The position numbers and the translations under genes are program-made. Positions 50,937 through 59,794 of a stretch of 64,000 nt of DNA are shown in pieces (the first letter of the stretch is position 1; the number at the start of each line of letters is the position of its first letter). The notes under the pieces are model-generated. The model saw only the letters and a program-made list of their open reading frames with translations. It ran no database searches and had not been told where the DNA came from. The DNA is from Polystyrenella longa. GTDB taxonomy: Bacteria; Planctomycetota; Planctomycetia; Planctomycetales; Planctomycetaceae. The stretch lies in the NCBI RefSeq assembly GCF_007750395.1, contig NZ_CP036281.1:5789001-5853000 (forward strand), in the 5' to 3' direction.

Positions 50937-51935
50937 TTGGCGACTGAATCGCTGACAATCAATTCGAATGTCAACACGCTGTGGAGTGTTTACGATTACA
51001 CCAACATCACAGCTTCTGGCGGTGGCACGGCCATTGCTAACCGGTTAGATGATAACAAGGGCCAGCAGTGGAGCACGTCTGCTCCAGTGGCTGAAGGAAC
51101 CGTAACGCAGGTCGATATTGATGTTCGGCATTACTGGGATGACGATGCAGAGAATGTTGTCAAACCCATCGAAGTAAAGATTCGGATCGGCGGTGTTTGG
51201 AGTTCGGCACAGACGATCAACACGAGTGCCAGCGGCTATGCTTACACGATGGCCACCTTCACTGGTTCATGGCCCAGCGAAGGATTTATTGACTTTGCGT
51301 TTGAGATTAAGCCGGGGTCAATTAGCAACTCGGAGTCTTATTTTGTAGATCACGTCGTTGCACCACTCCTGACCTACACCGCCTACGGGGAACACACGAA
51401 AAAGGTTTTCGGGTTAGGCGAATCAGACAACACTGTTGGAACCATCGCGTGGAACTCACCGACCAACATCTACACCAGCAACGACCTGTTTGCAGCAGCT
51501 CCCGGACTCGGTACGGCAACACTCAGCGAATACTTGAAAGCAACCACGTTGGGCTACGCACTGGCCGGAAAAACGATTCTGGGGATTCAATTGGTCCTCG
51601 AACGGCAAACGAACATTGCCACGATGATCGACAATTCGATCCGACTTTGTAAAGCGGGGACGCCGGTCGGTGACGACAAAGCGACAACGACCCCTTGGCG
51701 AAATGGGGCTGACCGATTCGACATCTACGGGGGGCCTGCTGACCTGTGGGGCACGACCTGGGCTATCGACGACATCAACAACAGCGGATTCGGGGCGTTA
51801 ATTTCCGCCAAGACAATAGCGGGTAACGGGGTGGCTCGAGTCGATTACGGTTACTTCCGGATCTTCACTGAGGATGCTCCCCCTTCGTTCATTCCCGCAT
51901 GGGCTGTTAACGCTAACAGAATGATAGGTGCGTAA
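50937..51935 (+). CDS. Phage structural (tail/fibre-like) protein
   Basis: 332 residues starting at TTG 50937 behind AAGGAGTGACGA. Gly/Thr/Ser/Asn-rich beta sequence, e.g. ITASGGGTAIANRLDDNKGQQW and FIDFAFEIKPGSISNSESYF, without catalytic motifs, as in phage fibre or adsorption proteins. Its stop overlaps the next start by one base. Precise role not determined. Confidence 0.6.
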   Translation: MATESLTINSNVNTLWSVYDYTNITASGGGTAIANRLDDNKGQQWSTSAPVAEGTVTQVDIDVRHYWDDDAENVVKPIEVKIRIGGVWSSAQTINTSASGYAYTMATFTGSWPSEGFIDFAFEIKPGSISNSESYFVDHVVAPLLTYTAYGEHTKKVFGLGESDNTVGTIAWNSPTNIYTSNDLFAAAPGLGTATLSEYLKATTLGYALAGKTILGIQLVLERQTNIATMIDNSIRLCKAGTPVGDDKATTTPWRNGADRFDIYGGPADLWGTTWAIDDINNSGFGALISAKTIAGNGVARVDYGYFRIFTEDAPPSFIPAWAVNANRMIGA

Positions 51936-53008
51936 TGCCAAAGAAAAACACAGCCTTTTATTGCTCAGCAGAACTGATCAGTAAGACCGATGGCTCGCCA
52001 GTTGAGACAGGTACGACGACAGTTTACGTGCGCCAAGACAATGGCTCTCAGGCGACCTCTACCAACTCGGCAACCCATAAGGGAAACGGAGAGTGGGAAG
52101 TTTTGCTGACAGCAGCAGAGATGAACGGGAATGTCGTCAATGCGGTGTTTGTCAATTCAAGTGCGGTGAACACAAAGCTTCTGATTGAGACGACGACGAA
52201 CACGACAGCGGATCTGGCGACAACGTTGGTTGATGTGCTCGCGGATACAGGAACAGACATCCCAGCGGCCATTGCTGCCCTGAACGACATCAGTGCGGAA
52301 GATGTTCGTACTGAGATCGACAGTAACTCCACTCAGTTGGCGTTGATTCTGGCTGATACAGGAACGGATATTCCCGCATTGATTGCAGCACTGAATGATC
52401 TCTCTACCAGTGATCTCACCACCGCACTGGGTGACATCACGACAGCCGTGGAGACCGACATTCCTGCACAGATCACCGCGTTGGATTCAGTCACTCCGGA
52501 AGCAGTGGTCACGGCGATGGAGGAGAGTGGAACAAAACTCTCACTGATCAAGATCGATACGACAGCGATCCTGGAAGATACAGCAACAACGATTCCAGAC
52601 CTGTTCGATGACATCCCCTCATTGTCTGACTTCACTGCGGGAGTGGTCACTGTGGTGAGCCCTGTCACATCGACGGGACTGGTTGAATTGGAAGAGGGAG
52701 ATGATTACCACGCTGACGAATCAAGGGCCTTGAACTTCATTCAGCCAGAGGGAGCATGGCCTGATCTAACAGGGGCATCCATTGTGTTACGTGCAGCGAA
52801 AGGACCAGCCCGCATCAGCAAGGCAGGCAGTGTCGTTCAGGCAACAGGAGCTGGGCAAAAAGTGCGAGTAGAACTGACGGCTGCGGACATCGGAAACACT
52901 ACAGGCAAGGAGTGGGCTTACAAAGTCGCGGCCACATTGAGCAATGGCAGGACGGTCACCTTGAAACGGGGGAGGCTGGATGTGGTGGCCGACATTCCTG
53001 CCCCGTGA
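51935..53008 (+). CDS. Tail-associated protein with internal repeats (BppU-like start)
   Basis: 357 residues, ATG 51935. The N-terminal 90 residues (FYCSAELISKTDGSPVETGTT... GEWEVLLTAAEMNG) resemble the N-terminal domain of upper baseplate or adaptor proteins. Residues about 95-210 repeat a 35-40-residue unit with LADTGTDIPAxIAALNDxS. The C-terminal domain (ALNFIQPEGAWPDLTGASIVLRA) is a BppU-like beta sandwich. Likely part of the adsorption apparatus. Confidence 0.6.
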   Translation: MPKKNTAFYCSAELISKTDGSPVETGTTTVYVRQDNGSQATSTNSATHKGNGEWEVLLTAAEMNGNVVNAVFVNSSAVNTKLLIETTTNTTADLATTLVDVLADTGTDIPAAIAALNDISAEDVRTEIDSNSTQLALILADTGTDIPALIAALNDLSTSDLTTALGDITTAVETDIPAQITALDSVTPEAVVTAMEESGTKLSLIKIDTTAILEDTATTIPDLFDDIPSLSDFTAGVVTVVSPVTSTGLVELEEGDDYHADESRALNFIQPEGAWPDLTGASIVLRAAKGPARISKAGSVVQATGAGQKVRVELTAADIGNTTGKEWAYKVAATLSNGRTVTLKRGRLDVVADIPAP

Positions 53009-53089
53009 CGGTGGTGTACATGACAGTGTACGGCGTGTCAAGATGGGTGACCTGGAGGGGTCGGGAGCGGGTCCTTTGGGGGCCAAAAT

Positions 53090-53122
53090 ACCCGGCGGAG
53101 TCCGACTCACTCCGGGTTTTTT
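53090..53122 (+). terminator. Rho-independent terminator
   Basis: ACCCGG (53090) pairs with CCGGGT (53112-53117), followed by six T. It lies between the fibre genes and the terminase operon. Confidence 0.8.
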
Positions 53123-53270
53123 GTCCAAATGGGGGGTGAAAGGGTGGTTCTTCTTCCTCCTTGGGAGGGGGTGGTTTTGAGGGTTTCAGGAGGGGTGTGA
53201 CATTGCTGCTGGAAAAGCGAAAACGGCCAAAGGGAAGAGTGCCAGACGGAGTCCGGAGGAGAAGCCTTTT

Positions 53271-53780
53271 GTGGTTCCTCGGCTGGATGATGTCGCTAAC
53301 TTTGCCGGGGTGTCGAAGCGGACGGTACAGGAATGGATTGCCCGGGGATGCCCTGGTCGACCGAAACATTACGACCTTTCCGAAATGGTGCAGTGGGCTC
53401 GCGAACATGTGTGGGTGCCTCGGCGGACGGCGGCGAAAACGTTTGAAGAAGATGGTGACCCCCTGTTGTCTGATGGTGGGACGGGTTCGGTCTGGCTGGA
53501 AAAGTATCGTCACGAAAAGACACTTGAGGTCCGGGCGAAACGTCTTCGAGATATGGGCGAACTGGTGGCGACCAGTGAGATACAGGATGGATTGAACGTG
53601 CTCAGTAATGTCATTCGCCAGGCGGGTGAATTACTGCAGCGGACTCATGGCGAAGAAGCCTATGAGATTCTGGAAGAAGCGATAATCGAATTCGAGACAC
53701 AGGCAGAGGAATTATTCGGTGATAGCGACCGGGCGGCGAAACTCATTCATGGCACCGAGGACGAAGACGCCCTGGTTTAG
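53271..53780 (+). CDS. Terminase small subunit (Nu1-like)
   Basis: At least 169 residues from GTG 53271. PRLDDVANFAGVSKRTVQEWIARGCPG is the Nu1 winged helix-turn-helix; WLEKYRHEKTLEVRAKRLRDMGELV and the following helices match the Nu1 assembly domain. It binds cos/pac DNA and recruits the large subunit. The frame extends upstream to about 53202 with a basic segment (GKAKTAKGKSARRSPEEKP) and a fine AGGAGGGG site at 53190, but no ATG/GTG/TTG in frame there. The true start may thus be the ATT at 53202 or this GTG. Confidence 0.8.
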   Translation: MVPRLDDVANFAGVSKRTVQEWIARGCPGRPKHYDLSEMVQWAREHVWVPRRTAAKTFEEDGDPLLSDGGTGSVWLEKYRHEKTLEVRAKRLRDMGELVATSEIQDGLNVLSNVIRQAGELLQRTHGEEAYEILEEAIIEFETQAEELFGDSDRAAKLIHGTEDEDALV

Positions 53781-55719
53781 GCAGTTGTCCCAGCGGTCCC
53801 GTGCGCCCCGCCTGCGGCCGATGGGCCAGTTCGCGGAAGAAGAGATCGTGATTCCCGATGGCCCTTACGCCGGACGGCGGTTCAGCTGCAATCGACAACC
53901 CTTCAGTCGACTCTGGTTTGATGCGGTGGACTCGGGGAAGTGGCGACGGCTGGCGGCGACAGGCCCTCAGCAATCCGGGAAGACACTCGACTGCTTTATC
54001 ATTCCGATTCTCTGGCACCTGTTTGAATTCAAAGAGACAGTGCTGTGTGGCGTGACGTCGATGGCGATGGCCAAAGAGAAATGGGAGATTGATATCCTGC
54101 CCGTTATCCGGCGGTCGCGTTATCGGGACCTATTGCCACGTTCGGGGAAAGGATCCCGGGGTGGTCAGGTCGACATGATTCAGTTCGAACATGGGCCGGT
54201 CCTGAAGTTCGTGACTGGGGGTGGTGATGATAAATCTCGATCCCACTTTACGAGTCGGGTGCTGGTGGTGACCGAAGTCGATGGACTGGATGAATCAGGT
54301 GCGACCAGTCGTGAAGCTTCCAAGCTCAAGCAGATGGAGGGGCGAACATCGGCCTATGATGACCGGGCCCGGATTTACCTGGAGTGTACTGTTTCGACAG
54401 CAGAGGGAGCGATCTGGCAGGAGTACCAGCGAGGAACCCAATCACGCATTGTGATGCCCTGCCCTCACTGTCATGCGTGGGTCACTCCTGAACGTGATGA
54501 CCTGGTGGGATGGCATGAGGCGGAACACGAACACGCGGCCAAGCAGTCGACGCAGTTCAGTTGTCCTGAGTGCGGAGAATGCTGGACCGAAGAAGAACGA
54601 GCCCAGGCGAATCAGGAATGCCGACTCCTGCATCGGGGTCAGTCCCTCAATGAGGAGGGAGAGATCGAAGGAGAGCTCCCCCCGACCGACACGCTCGGCT
54701 TTCGCTGGAACGCGGCGAACAATCTCTTTGTTTCCGCCGGTACGGTCGGGGCGCGAGAGTGGCGTGGGTCGAATCAGCTTAACGCCGATGAGGCAGACAA
54801 GGAGCTGTGCCAATGGGTTTGGGCGATTCCGCCGAAGCCCTTATCGGAAATCCTGAACCCGATTGAAGAGTCGGTCCTGCGGGGGAAAGTGATCTCGCTG
54901 CAGAAACTGTTTACTCCACCGGAAACGACGATGGTGACGGTCGGGCTCGACATCGGCAAATACTTCCTGCATTACGTGGCCATGGCCCTCACCAGTGGGG
55001 GGAGATTCCACATTGTCGACTACAACGAGATCAAAGTGCGGCACGAAGGGAAACTCTACAAGGACGCCCTCCCCGAAGCATTGAATCACTTCAAAACAGA
55101 GACGGTGGATTTAGGCTGGGTCAACGCGGATGGACAGCCGATCTACGCCGACCGCATCTGGATCGACTCGGGTTACTGGGAATCGACCGACCTGGTCTAT
55201 CAGTTCTGCCGCGACCAGGGGGCCCGCTGGCAACCCATGAAAGGCTACGGTTTTGCTCAGGAGACCAAGCAACAATACAACCAGCCGAAATCGACCGGAG
55301 CGACGGTCTCCTACATTGGTACCAACTATCACCGCAGCTGGTTATCTAAGAAACGAACGCACCTGATGGAGGTGAACTCCGACTTCTGGAAAAGCCGGTT
55401 CTGGCAACACATTCTGACCGATCCCCGTAACCCGGGCTCACTCACGATCTGTGATGGAACCGTGCAGGACCATCGGTATCTTTTCAAACATTTGATGGCG
55501 GAAGAAGAACGGGTCGAATTCATTCCTGGCAAAGGGGAGAAGAAAGTCTGGATCCAGCGAGGCCGGAACAATCACTACCTCGACGCAGGATACATTGCGA
55601 CGGTCGCGATGGATTACAACGAACATTGTCGCCAGGTACAGATTGCGGCGCCTCCACCTCAAACAACCTCTCCATTGCTTAATCCCTACGGACAAGCGTT
55701 TTCTATTCTCGATCGATAA
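53749..55719 (+). CDS. Terminase large subunit (GpA family)
   Basis: 656 residues; ATG 53749 overlaps the small subunit. The ATPase has Walker A GPQQSGKTLD (about residue 74) and Walker B RVLVVTEVDGLDE (about 180). A zinc-binding insert has CPHCHAW and CPECGECW. The nuclease half contains VGLDIGKYFLHYVAMAL and later WIDSGYWE and the YIATVAMDYN end. It cuts concatemeric DNA and drives it into the prohead. Full length for the GpA family. Confidence 0.92.
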   Translation: MAPRTKTPWFRQLSQRSRAPRLRPMGQFAEEEIVIPDGPYAGRRFSCNRQPFSRLWFDAVDSGKWRRLAATGPQQSGKTLDCFIIPILWHLFEFKETVLCGVTSMAMAKEKWEIDILPVIRRSRYRDLLPRSGKGSRGGQVDMIQFEHGPVLKFVTGGGDDKSRSHFTSRVLVVTEVDGLDESGATSREASKLKQMEGRTSAYDDRARIYLECTVSTAEGAIWQEYQRGTQSRIVMPCPHCHAWVTPERDDLVGWHEAEHEHAAKQSTQFSCPECGECWTEEERAQANQECRLLHRGQSLNEEGEIEGELPPTDTLGFRWNAANNLFVSAGTVGAREWRGSNQLNADEADKELCQWVWAIPPKPLSEILNPIEESVLRGKVISLQKLFTPPETTMVTVGLDIGKYFLHYVAMALTSGGRFHIVDYNEIKVRHEGKLYKDALPEALNHFKTETVDLGWVNADGQPIYADRIWIDSGYWESTDLVYQFCRDQGARWQPMKGYGFAQETKQQYNQPKSTGATVSYIGTNYHRSWLSKKRTHLMEVNSDFWKSRFWQHILTDPRNPGSLTICDGTVQDHRYLFKHLMAEEERVEFIPGKGEKKVWIQRGRNNHYLDAGYIATVAMDYNEHCRQVQIAAPPPQTTSPLLNPYGQAFSILDR

Positions 55720-55726
55720 GGACTTG

Positions 55727-55993
55727 ATGATGACGGAAGTATCAAATTACGAACTGGCAGAACTGACGATTCCCGTTTCCCCGGAAGCTAATCAAAACAA
55801 GTATCTGTCCCGACATGTGGACGTGCAGGTCAAGACTCCGGAACAACGACGGGCCTTGCGGCAACTCATCGACGGACTTGATGCATCGGGCGAACGATTG
55901 AAGTCTGGCCGTCGGGTGCAGTCGGGTGCGGATGCGTTTCGGTGGATTCTGGAGAACATTTCCATGCCAAACGCGAACAAAATCGATGCGTAA
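55727..55993 (+). CDS. Unknown small protein between terminase and portal, 88 residues
   Basis: ATG 55727 (55730 equally good) after ATAAGGAC. EVSNYELAELTIPVSPEANQNKYLSRHVDVQVKTPEQRRALRQLIDGL suggests a small DNA-binding or connector protein; it ends with a helix AFRWILENI. Not recognised. Confidence 0.6.
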   Translation: MMTEVSNYELAELTIPVSPEANQNKYLSRHVDVQVKTPEQRRALRQLIDGLDASGERLKSGRRVQSGADAFRWILENISMPNANKIDA

Positions 55994-56079
55994 ACGGGGT
56001 TACGGTCGATACGGAAGATACGGGTCCGGAACCCTGAAATAATTCTTCAAATGTTTGGCGAGAGCGACATACTGCGACC

Positions 56080-56376
56080 ATGTCGACTCTCACATCAGCC
56101 AGCACGTACGCGGAAGTCATTGCCGCTTACAAGGACAACGCCTCCTACGCGGAAGACAATTCCGTGACGAAGGCCCGCGCGTTTATTACGGCGTGTCGGT
56201 TTCTGCTGCTGATGATGCCGGGCCGTTCTGCCAAGGGGCGACAACAGGAGATTGAGTTCACCCAGAACCTGCAAGCAATCAAGGCCGAACAGAAACAGGC
56301 CTCGAACTGGATGCAGGCCCGGGCGTCCGCCAATAGCCAGTACCACTACGCCGACTTATCTGATTTCCGGAATTAA
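56080..56376 (+). CDS. Head-completion-like protein (gpW-like), 98 residues
   Basis: ATG 56080. Helical: SASTYAEVIAAYKDNASYAEDNS, KARAFITACRFLLLM, EIEFTQNLQAIKAEQKQASNWM. Size and position directly before the portal match head-completion protein gpW of lambda-like phages. Assignment rests on context as well as pattern. Confidence 0.65.
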   Translation: MSTLTSASTYAEVIAAYKDNASYAEDNSVTKARAFITACRFLLLMMPGRSAKGRQQEIEFTQNLQAIKAEQKQASNWMQARASANSQYHYADLSDFRN

Positions 56377-56379
56377 TTC

Positions 56380-57933
56380 GTGGTCGCATCCAGCCAGTAT
56401 CGTTCGCTCTTCTCCGCCGCTCAGGCGTTTGATGAACTGCGCTCGGATTACGACATGGTGCGATCTACCCGGTTTCAGCGTCGTCGTACTGGAGTCTCTG
56501 GAGTAGGCCGGAATGCCGACTTCCACTATCGATCTGAGTCTGAATATCTCCGTATGACGGAGATTGCCCGCGACATTGCCCGCAATGATCCTGTCGTCGG
56601 GCAGGGAATCCGGCGACTGACAAACAACGTCATCCAGAACGGGTTCAAAGTGGATCCGCAAACGGGCGACAAAGAAGCGGATAAGATCCTCAAAGAGGCG
56701 TGGGAGAAGTGGGCCGGCAATCGAGCCTCCTGTCACGCGGCCCGCAAGTTTACCTTTCGCGAGATTGAACGAATCGGTTTTCAGCATATCGTCACCGATG
56801 GTGATTCGATTTGCCTTCCTCTGGATACGGGCAAGCTGGAGACGATTGAGAATCATCGATTGCGAACTCCTCATCGAACACAGCGCCCTGTCGTGCATGG
56901 GATCATGCTGGATGAAATGGGAGGACCGACCGAATACTGGCTGACAAAAGACAATCATTCTCCGTACCAGAACATTCAGAAGGTGAGCGATATTAAACGA
57001 TATCCTGCCTTCGATGAACATGATCAGCCTCAAGTCTATCACCTGCACTACCCGAATCGGTTTACCCAAAACCGGGGCGTCACGGCCCTGGCTCCGATTG
57101 GCAATATTGCCGGGATGCATGACGACGTGCAGTTTGCCAAGCTGGTTCAGCAACAGATTGCGAGTTGCTTTGCGATCCTGCGGGAACGGGGGCCCGAATA
57201 CGAATACGCGGAAGGTCAGACGACTCCAGTCACGGATGCCGATGGCCGGACCATGGCGAAGTTTGCTCCCGGGATGGAGTTTATTGGAGCCAAGGGGGAG
57301 ACGCTCAAAGGGTTCTCTCCCGACATTCCGAGCCCAACATTCTTTGACCATGCTCACATGCTGCTAACTTTCATCGCAATCAACCTTGATCTGCCGGTGA
57401 TGCTGTTGCTGCTCGACCCGAGTCAGACCAACTTCAGCGGCTGGCGTGGGGCGATGGATCAGGCGAAGCTCGGTTTCAAAGCGTTCCAGCAAGGGTACAG
57501 CGAGCGACTGCATACCCCCGCTTATCTCTGGAAAGTGACTCACTTCCTGCAGGAGAACCCCAGACTCCAGCAACTGGCGATGAAGCAGGGAGTCAACATT
57601 TTCGGACACTCCTGGTACTTCCCCTCCTGGCCTTACATCGAACCGGTGAAGGACACCACGGCGAACAAACTGCGGGTCGAATCCTTTCAGGCCAACACAC
57701 GCGGACTGCTGGCCGAGCGTGGTGTTGATTACGACGAGTTTGTCGTTGAACGAATCGAAGACAATGCGAACTTCCTCTCTCTGGCGATTCAACGCGCCAA
57801 AGAACTATCCGAGGAACATGGGGTCGACGTCGACTATCACGAATTACTCAATATCCCTGCCCCTCAGAACGTAAAGGTCGTGGTTAACGAAAATGGAAAC
57901 GAACAACCTGCCAGCGATAAGCCCACTGACTGA
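56380..57933 (+). CDS. Portal protein (lambda gpB family)
   Basis: 517 residues from GTG 56380. YLRMTEIARDIARNDPVVGQGIRRLTNNVI, TGDKEADKILKEAWEKWA, and FIAINLDLPVMLLLLDPSQTNFSGWRGAMDQA (quoted in parts) are standard blocks of lambda-family portals. It forms the dodecameric DNA channel. The 3' end overlaps the protease gene by about 40 bp, in another frame. Confidence 0.93.
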   Translation: MVASSQYRSLFSAAQAFDELRSDYDMVRSTRFQRRRTGVSGVGRNADFHYRSESEYLRMTEIARDIARNDPVVGQGIRRLTNNVIQNGFKVDPQTGDKEADKILKEAWEKWAGNRASCHAARKFTFREIERIGFQHIVTDGDSICLPLDTGKLETIENHRLRTPHRTQRPVVHGIMLDEMGGPTEYWLTKDNHSPYQNIQKVSDIKRYPAFDEHDQPQVYHLHYPNRFTQNRGVTALAPIGNIAGMHDDVQFAKLVQQQIASCFAILRERGPEYEYAEGQTTPVTDADGRTMAKFAPGMEFIGAKGETLKGFSPDIPSPTFFDHAHMLLTFIAINLDLPVMLLLLDPSQTNFSGWRGAMDQAKLGFKAFQQGYSERLHTPAYLWKVTHFLQENPRLQQLAMKQGVNIFGHSWYFPSWPYIEPVKDTTANKLRVESFQANTRGLLAERGVDYDEFVVERIEDNANFLSLAIQRAKELSEEHGVDVDYHELLNIPAPQNVKVVVNENGNEQPASDKPTD

Positions 57934-59263
57934 TCTGAACGTGCCTCACATGGACCAATACTTCGGTGTCTGGGTCATGAAAGAGGATGTTCTGAAGCAG
58001 GCGGTGAATCGTGCCAATGGAATGAATCTGAAGGTGCATGTGGAGAGTGCCCGTGGTGAGCAGGCTGCCGAGCCGAATGCGGCTGTGCGTTCTGACTTTC
58101 CAGTTCACAAAGGGGGAATTGCCCAAGTCACGATCAGTGGCACCATGATGAAGTTTTCCAGTTCCATGTCTTCCAGTACTTCGACCGTGCGGGCGCGTCG
58201 ACAAATCCGAGCTGCCGCTAATGATGAGGAAGTCCAGGCCATCCTGTTATCGATTGACTCTCCTGGGGGAACGGTCTCGGGAACCAAGGATCTGGCAGAC
58301 GACATTGCCGCTGCCGCGAAACGAAAACCGGTCTACGCCTTCATTGAGGACCTGGGAGCCTCTGCTGCTTACTGGGTAGCGAGCCAAGCCACCAAGGTTT
58401 ATTCGAATGAAACGGCCCTGGTGGGATCGATTGGCGTCTTCTCCACGATTTACGACTACTCCAAGCAGGCGGAAGAGCTGGGAATCAAAGTTCATGTTGT
58501 TCGAGCGGGCCAGCACAAAGGGGCTGGTGTTCCGGGAACGGAAGTGACTGAAGAACAGCTGGCCGAATGGCAGAGCATTGTAGACACCTATTACGACCAT
58601 TTTGTGAATGCCGTCGCGACCGGCCGGGCGATGAACGCCAGTCAGGCTCGCCAGTTGGCAGATGGAAGAGTGCACATCGGCAAGGCGGCCCATGATCTGG
58701 GACTGACGGACGGTGTGCGAACCTATGACGAAGTTTTGGCCGAAATGCGTAGCGGGGGTGGTTCCCGACGAGCACAGGCCGCGGATACGACTCAGAAGGA
58801 ATCGAAACCGATGAGTAAATCAACTGACACGAACGAAACGACGGCTACTGCGGCCAGCGTGAAAGAGTTGCGTGCGGCCTGCCCCAAAGCAGACGAAAAG
58901 TTTCTGCTGGAACAGCTCGAGCAAAACGCCACTCTCGAAGCGGCTCAGCAGAACTACATCCAGCATCTGGAAGCGAGCCATGAAACATTGGCAACCGAAA
59001 ACCAGACCCTGAAAGCGGAAAAGGAAGAGCAGGAAAAAGAAGCTGCGAAATCCAAAGACGCCAAGACGGGAGTGGGAGCCCTGGGTAACGGGAAGGCGAG
59101 TGCGGCGGGTGACGACGATGGGGACCCGGCGGCAGCCTGGAAAGCGGCGATTAATGAGAACGTCGCCAAAGGAATGTCTCGTGAGCGTGCCACCATGGAG
59201 GCGAATCGCCAGAACCCTGGGTTACGTGAAGCGATGTTAGCGGCGGCTTCGAGCAGCAAATAA
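57893..59263 (+). CDS. Prohead S49 protease with fused scaffold domain
   Basis: 456 residues. SppA/ClpP-like domain at about 70-290: ILLSIDSPGGTVSGTK forms the oxyanion strand, GASAAYWVASQATKVYSN contains the catalytic Ser and GSIGVF follows, with a Lys in VRAGQHKGAG. From about residue 300 the protein changes to a charged, Gln/Glu-rich coiled coil (LEQLEQNATLEAAQQNYIQHLEASHETL), the scaffold. A good internal start at 58811 would give the scaffold alone, as in lambda C/Nu3. Confidence 0.9.
   Translation: METNNLPAISPLTDLNVPHMDQYFGVWVMKEDVLKQAVNRANGMNLKVHVESARGEQAAEPNAAVRSDFPVHKGGIAQVTISGTMMKFSSSMSSSTSTVRARRQIRAAANDEEVQAILLSIDSPGGTVSGTKDLADDIAAAAKRKPVYAFIEDLGASAAYWVASQATKVYSNETALVGSIGVFSTIYDYSKQAEELGIKVHVVRAGQHKGAGVPGTEVTEEQLAEWQSIVDTYYDHFVNAVATGRAMNASQARQLADGRVHIGKAAHDLGLTDGVRTYDEVLAEMRSGGGSRRAQAADTTQKESKPMSKSTDTNETTATAASVKELRAACPKADEKFLLEQLEQNATLEAAQQNYIQHLEASHETLATENQTLKAEKEEQEKEAAKSKDAKTGVGALGNGKASAAGDDDGDPAAAWKAAINENVAKGMSRERATMEANRQNPGLREAMLAAASSSK
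58811..59263 (+). CDS. Nested scaffold protein (in-frame internal start)
   Basis: ATG 58811 lies ten bases after AGAAGGA (58794-58800), in frame with the protease gene, at the exact border between the S49 domain and the coiled-coil tail. Product of 150 residues starting MSKSTDTNETTATAASVKEL. Its separate synthesis is inferred from the lambda C/Nu3 precedent. Confidence 0.45.
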   Translation: MSKSTDTNETTATAASVKELRAACPKADEKFLLEQLEQNATLEAAQQNYIQHLEASHETLATENQTLKAEKEEQEKEAAKSKDAKTGVGALGNGKASAAGDDDGDPAAAWKAAINENVAKGMSRERATMEANRQNPGLREAMLAAASSSK

Positions 59264-59337
59264 CGGCTGACGTAACTGGTCGCGTTCCAATTCATATGTG
59301 AATCAAATTTCAAAAACCATTTTAGGAGATAGTCACC

Positions 59338-59724
59338 ATGACTGTTTCAGGAAACAACAACGGCAACTTGCAGACATTTACCGCTGGTGGTGCTATTCCC
59401 AAACATGCACGGGTGAAACTTTCTTCCGGCAAGCTGGCTGTAGCAGGAATCGCGGATCGTGATATCGGATTTGCGGAGGTCGAAGCTTTTGCTGACGGCG
59501 ACAAGATCGCTGTGCGATTGCGGTCTGCTTCAGGCATTCAGAATGCTATCGCCGCAGAAGCCTTGGCGGAAGGAGCGGACGTTTACACTGCCGCCTCCGG
59601 AAAGGTGGCAGACACCGCCGCAAGTACCGCCTTCCTGCGTGGAACCGCTCTGGCACCTGCAACCGCAGATGGCGACATCATTCCGATTCTGCCCTATTCC
59701 CCTGTGGGTGAAGCAAACTCCTGA
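59338..59724 (+). CDS. DUF2190-type capsid decoration/cement protein
   Basis: 128 residues, ATG 59338 after TTAGGAGATAG. LQTFTAGGAIPKHARVKLSSGKLAVAGIADRDIGFAE and a regular beta pattern (VYTAASGKVADTAAST) fit DUF2190 capsid cement proteins, which precede the major capsid gene in many tailed phages. It stabilises the expanded capsid. Confidence 0.8.
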   Translation: MTVSGNNNGNLQTFTAGGAIPKHARVKLSSGKLAVAGIADRDIGFAEVEAFADGDKIAVRLRSASGIQNAIAAEALAEGADVYTAASGKVADTAASTAFLRGTALAPATADGDIIPILPYSPVGEANS

Positions 59725-59794
59725 TCTCGTGATCTGAGGTTCGTCCACTTCGTTTCAAAGCAATCCGTTAATTATTTATTAAGGAGTTGGAGCT

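Noticed and set aside
56356-57357. 333-codon leftward frame opposite the portal gene
   Set aside because: Antisense to a clear lambda-type portal; no motif.
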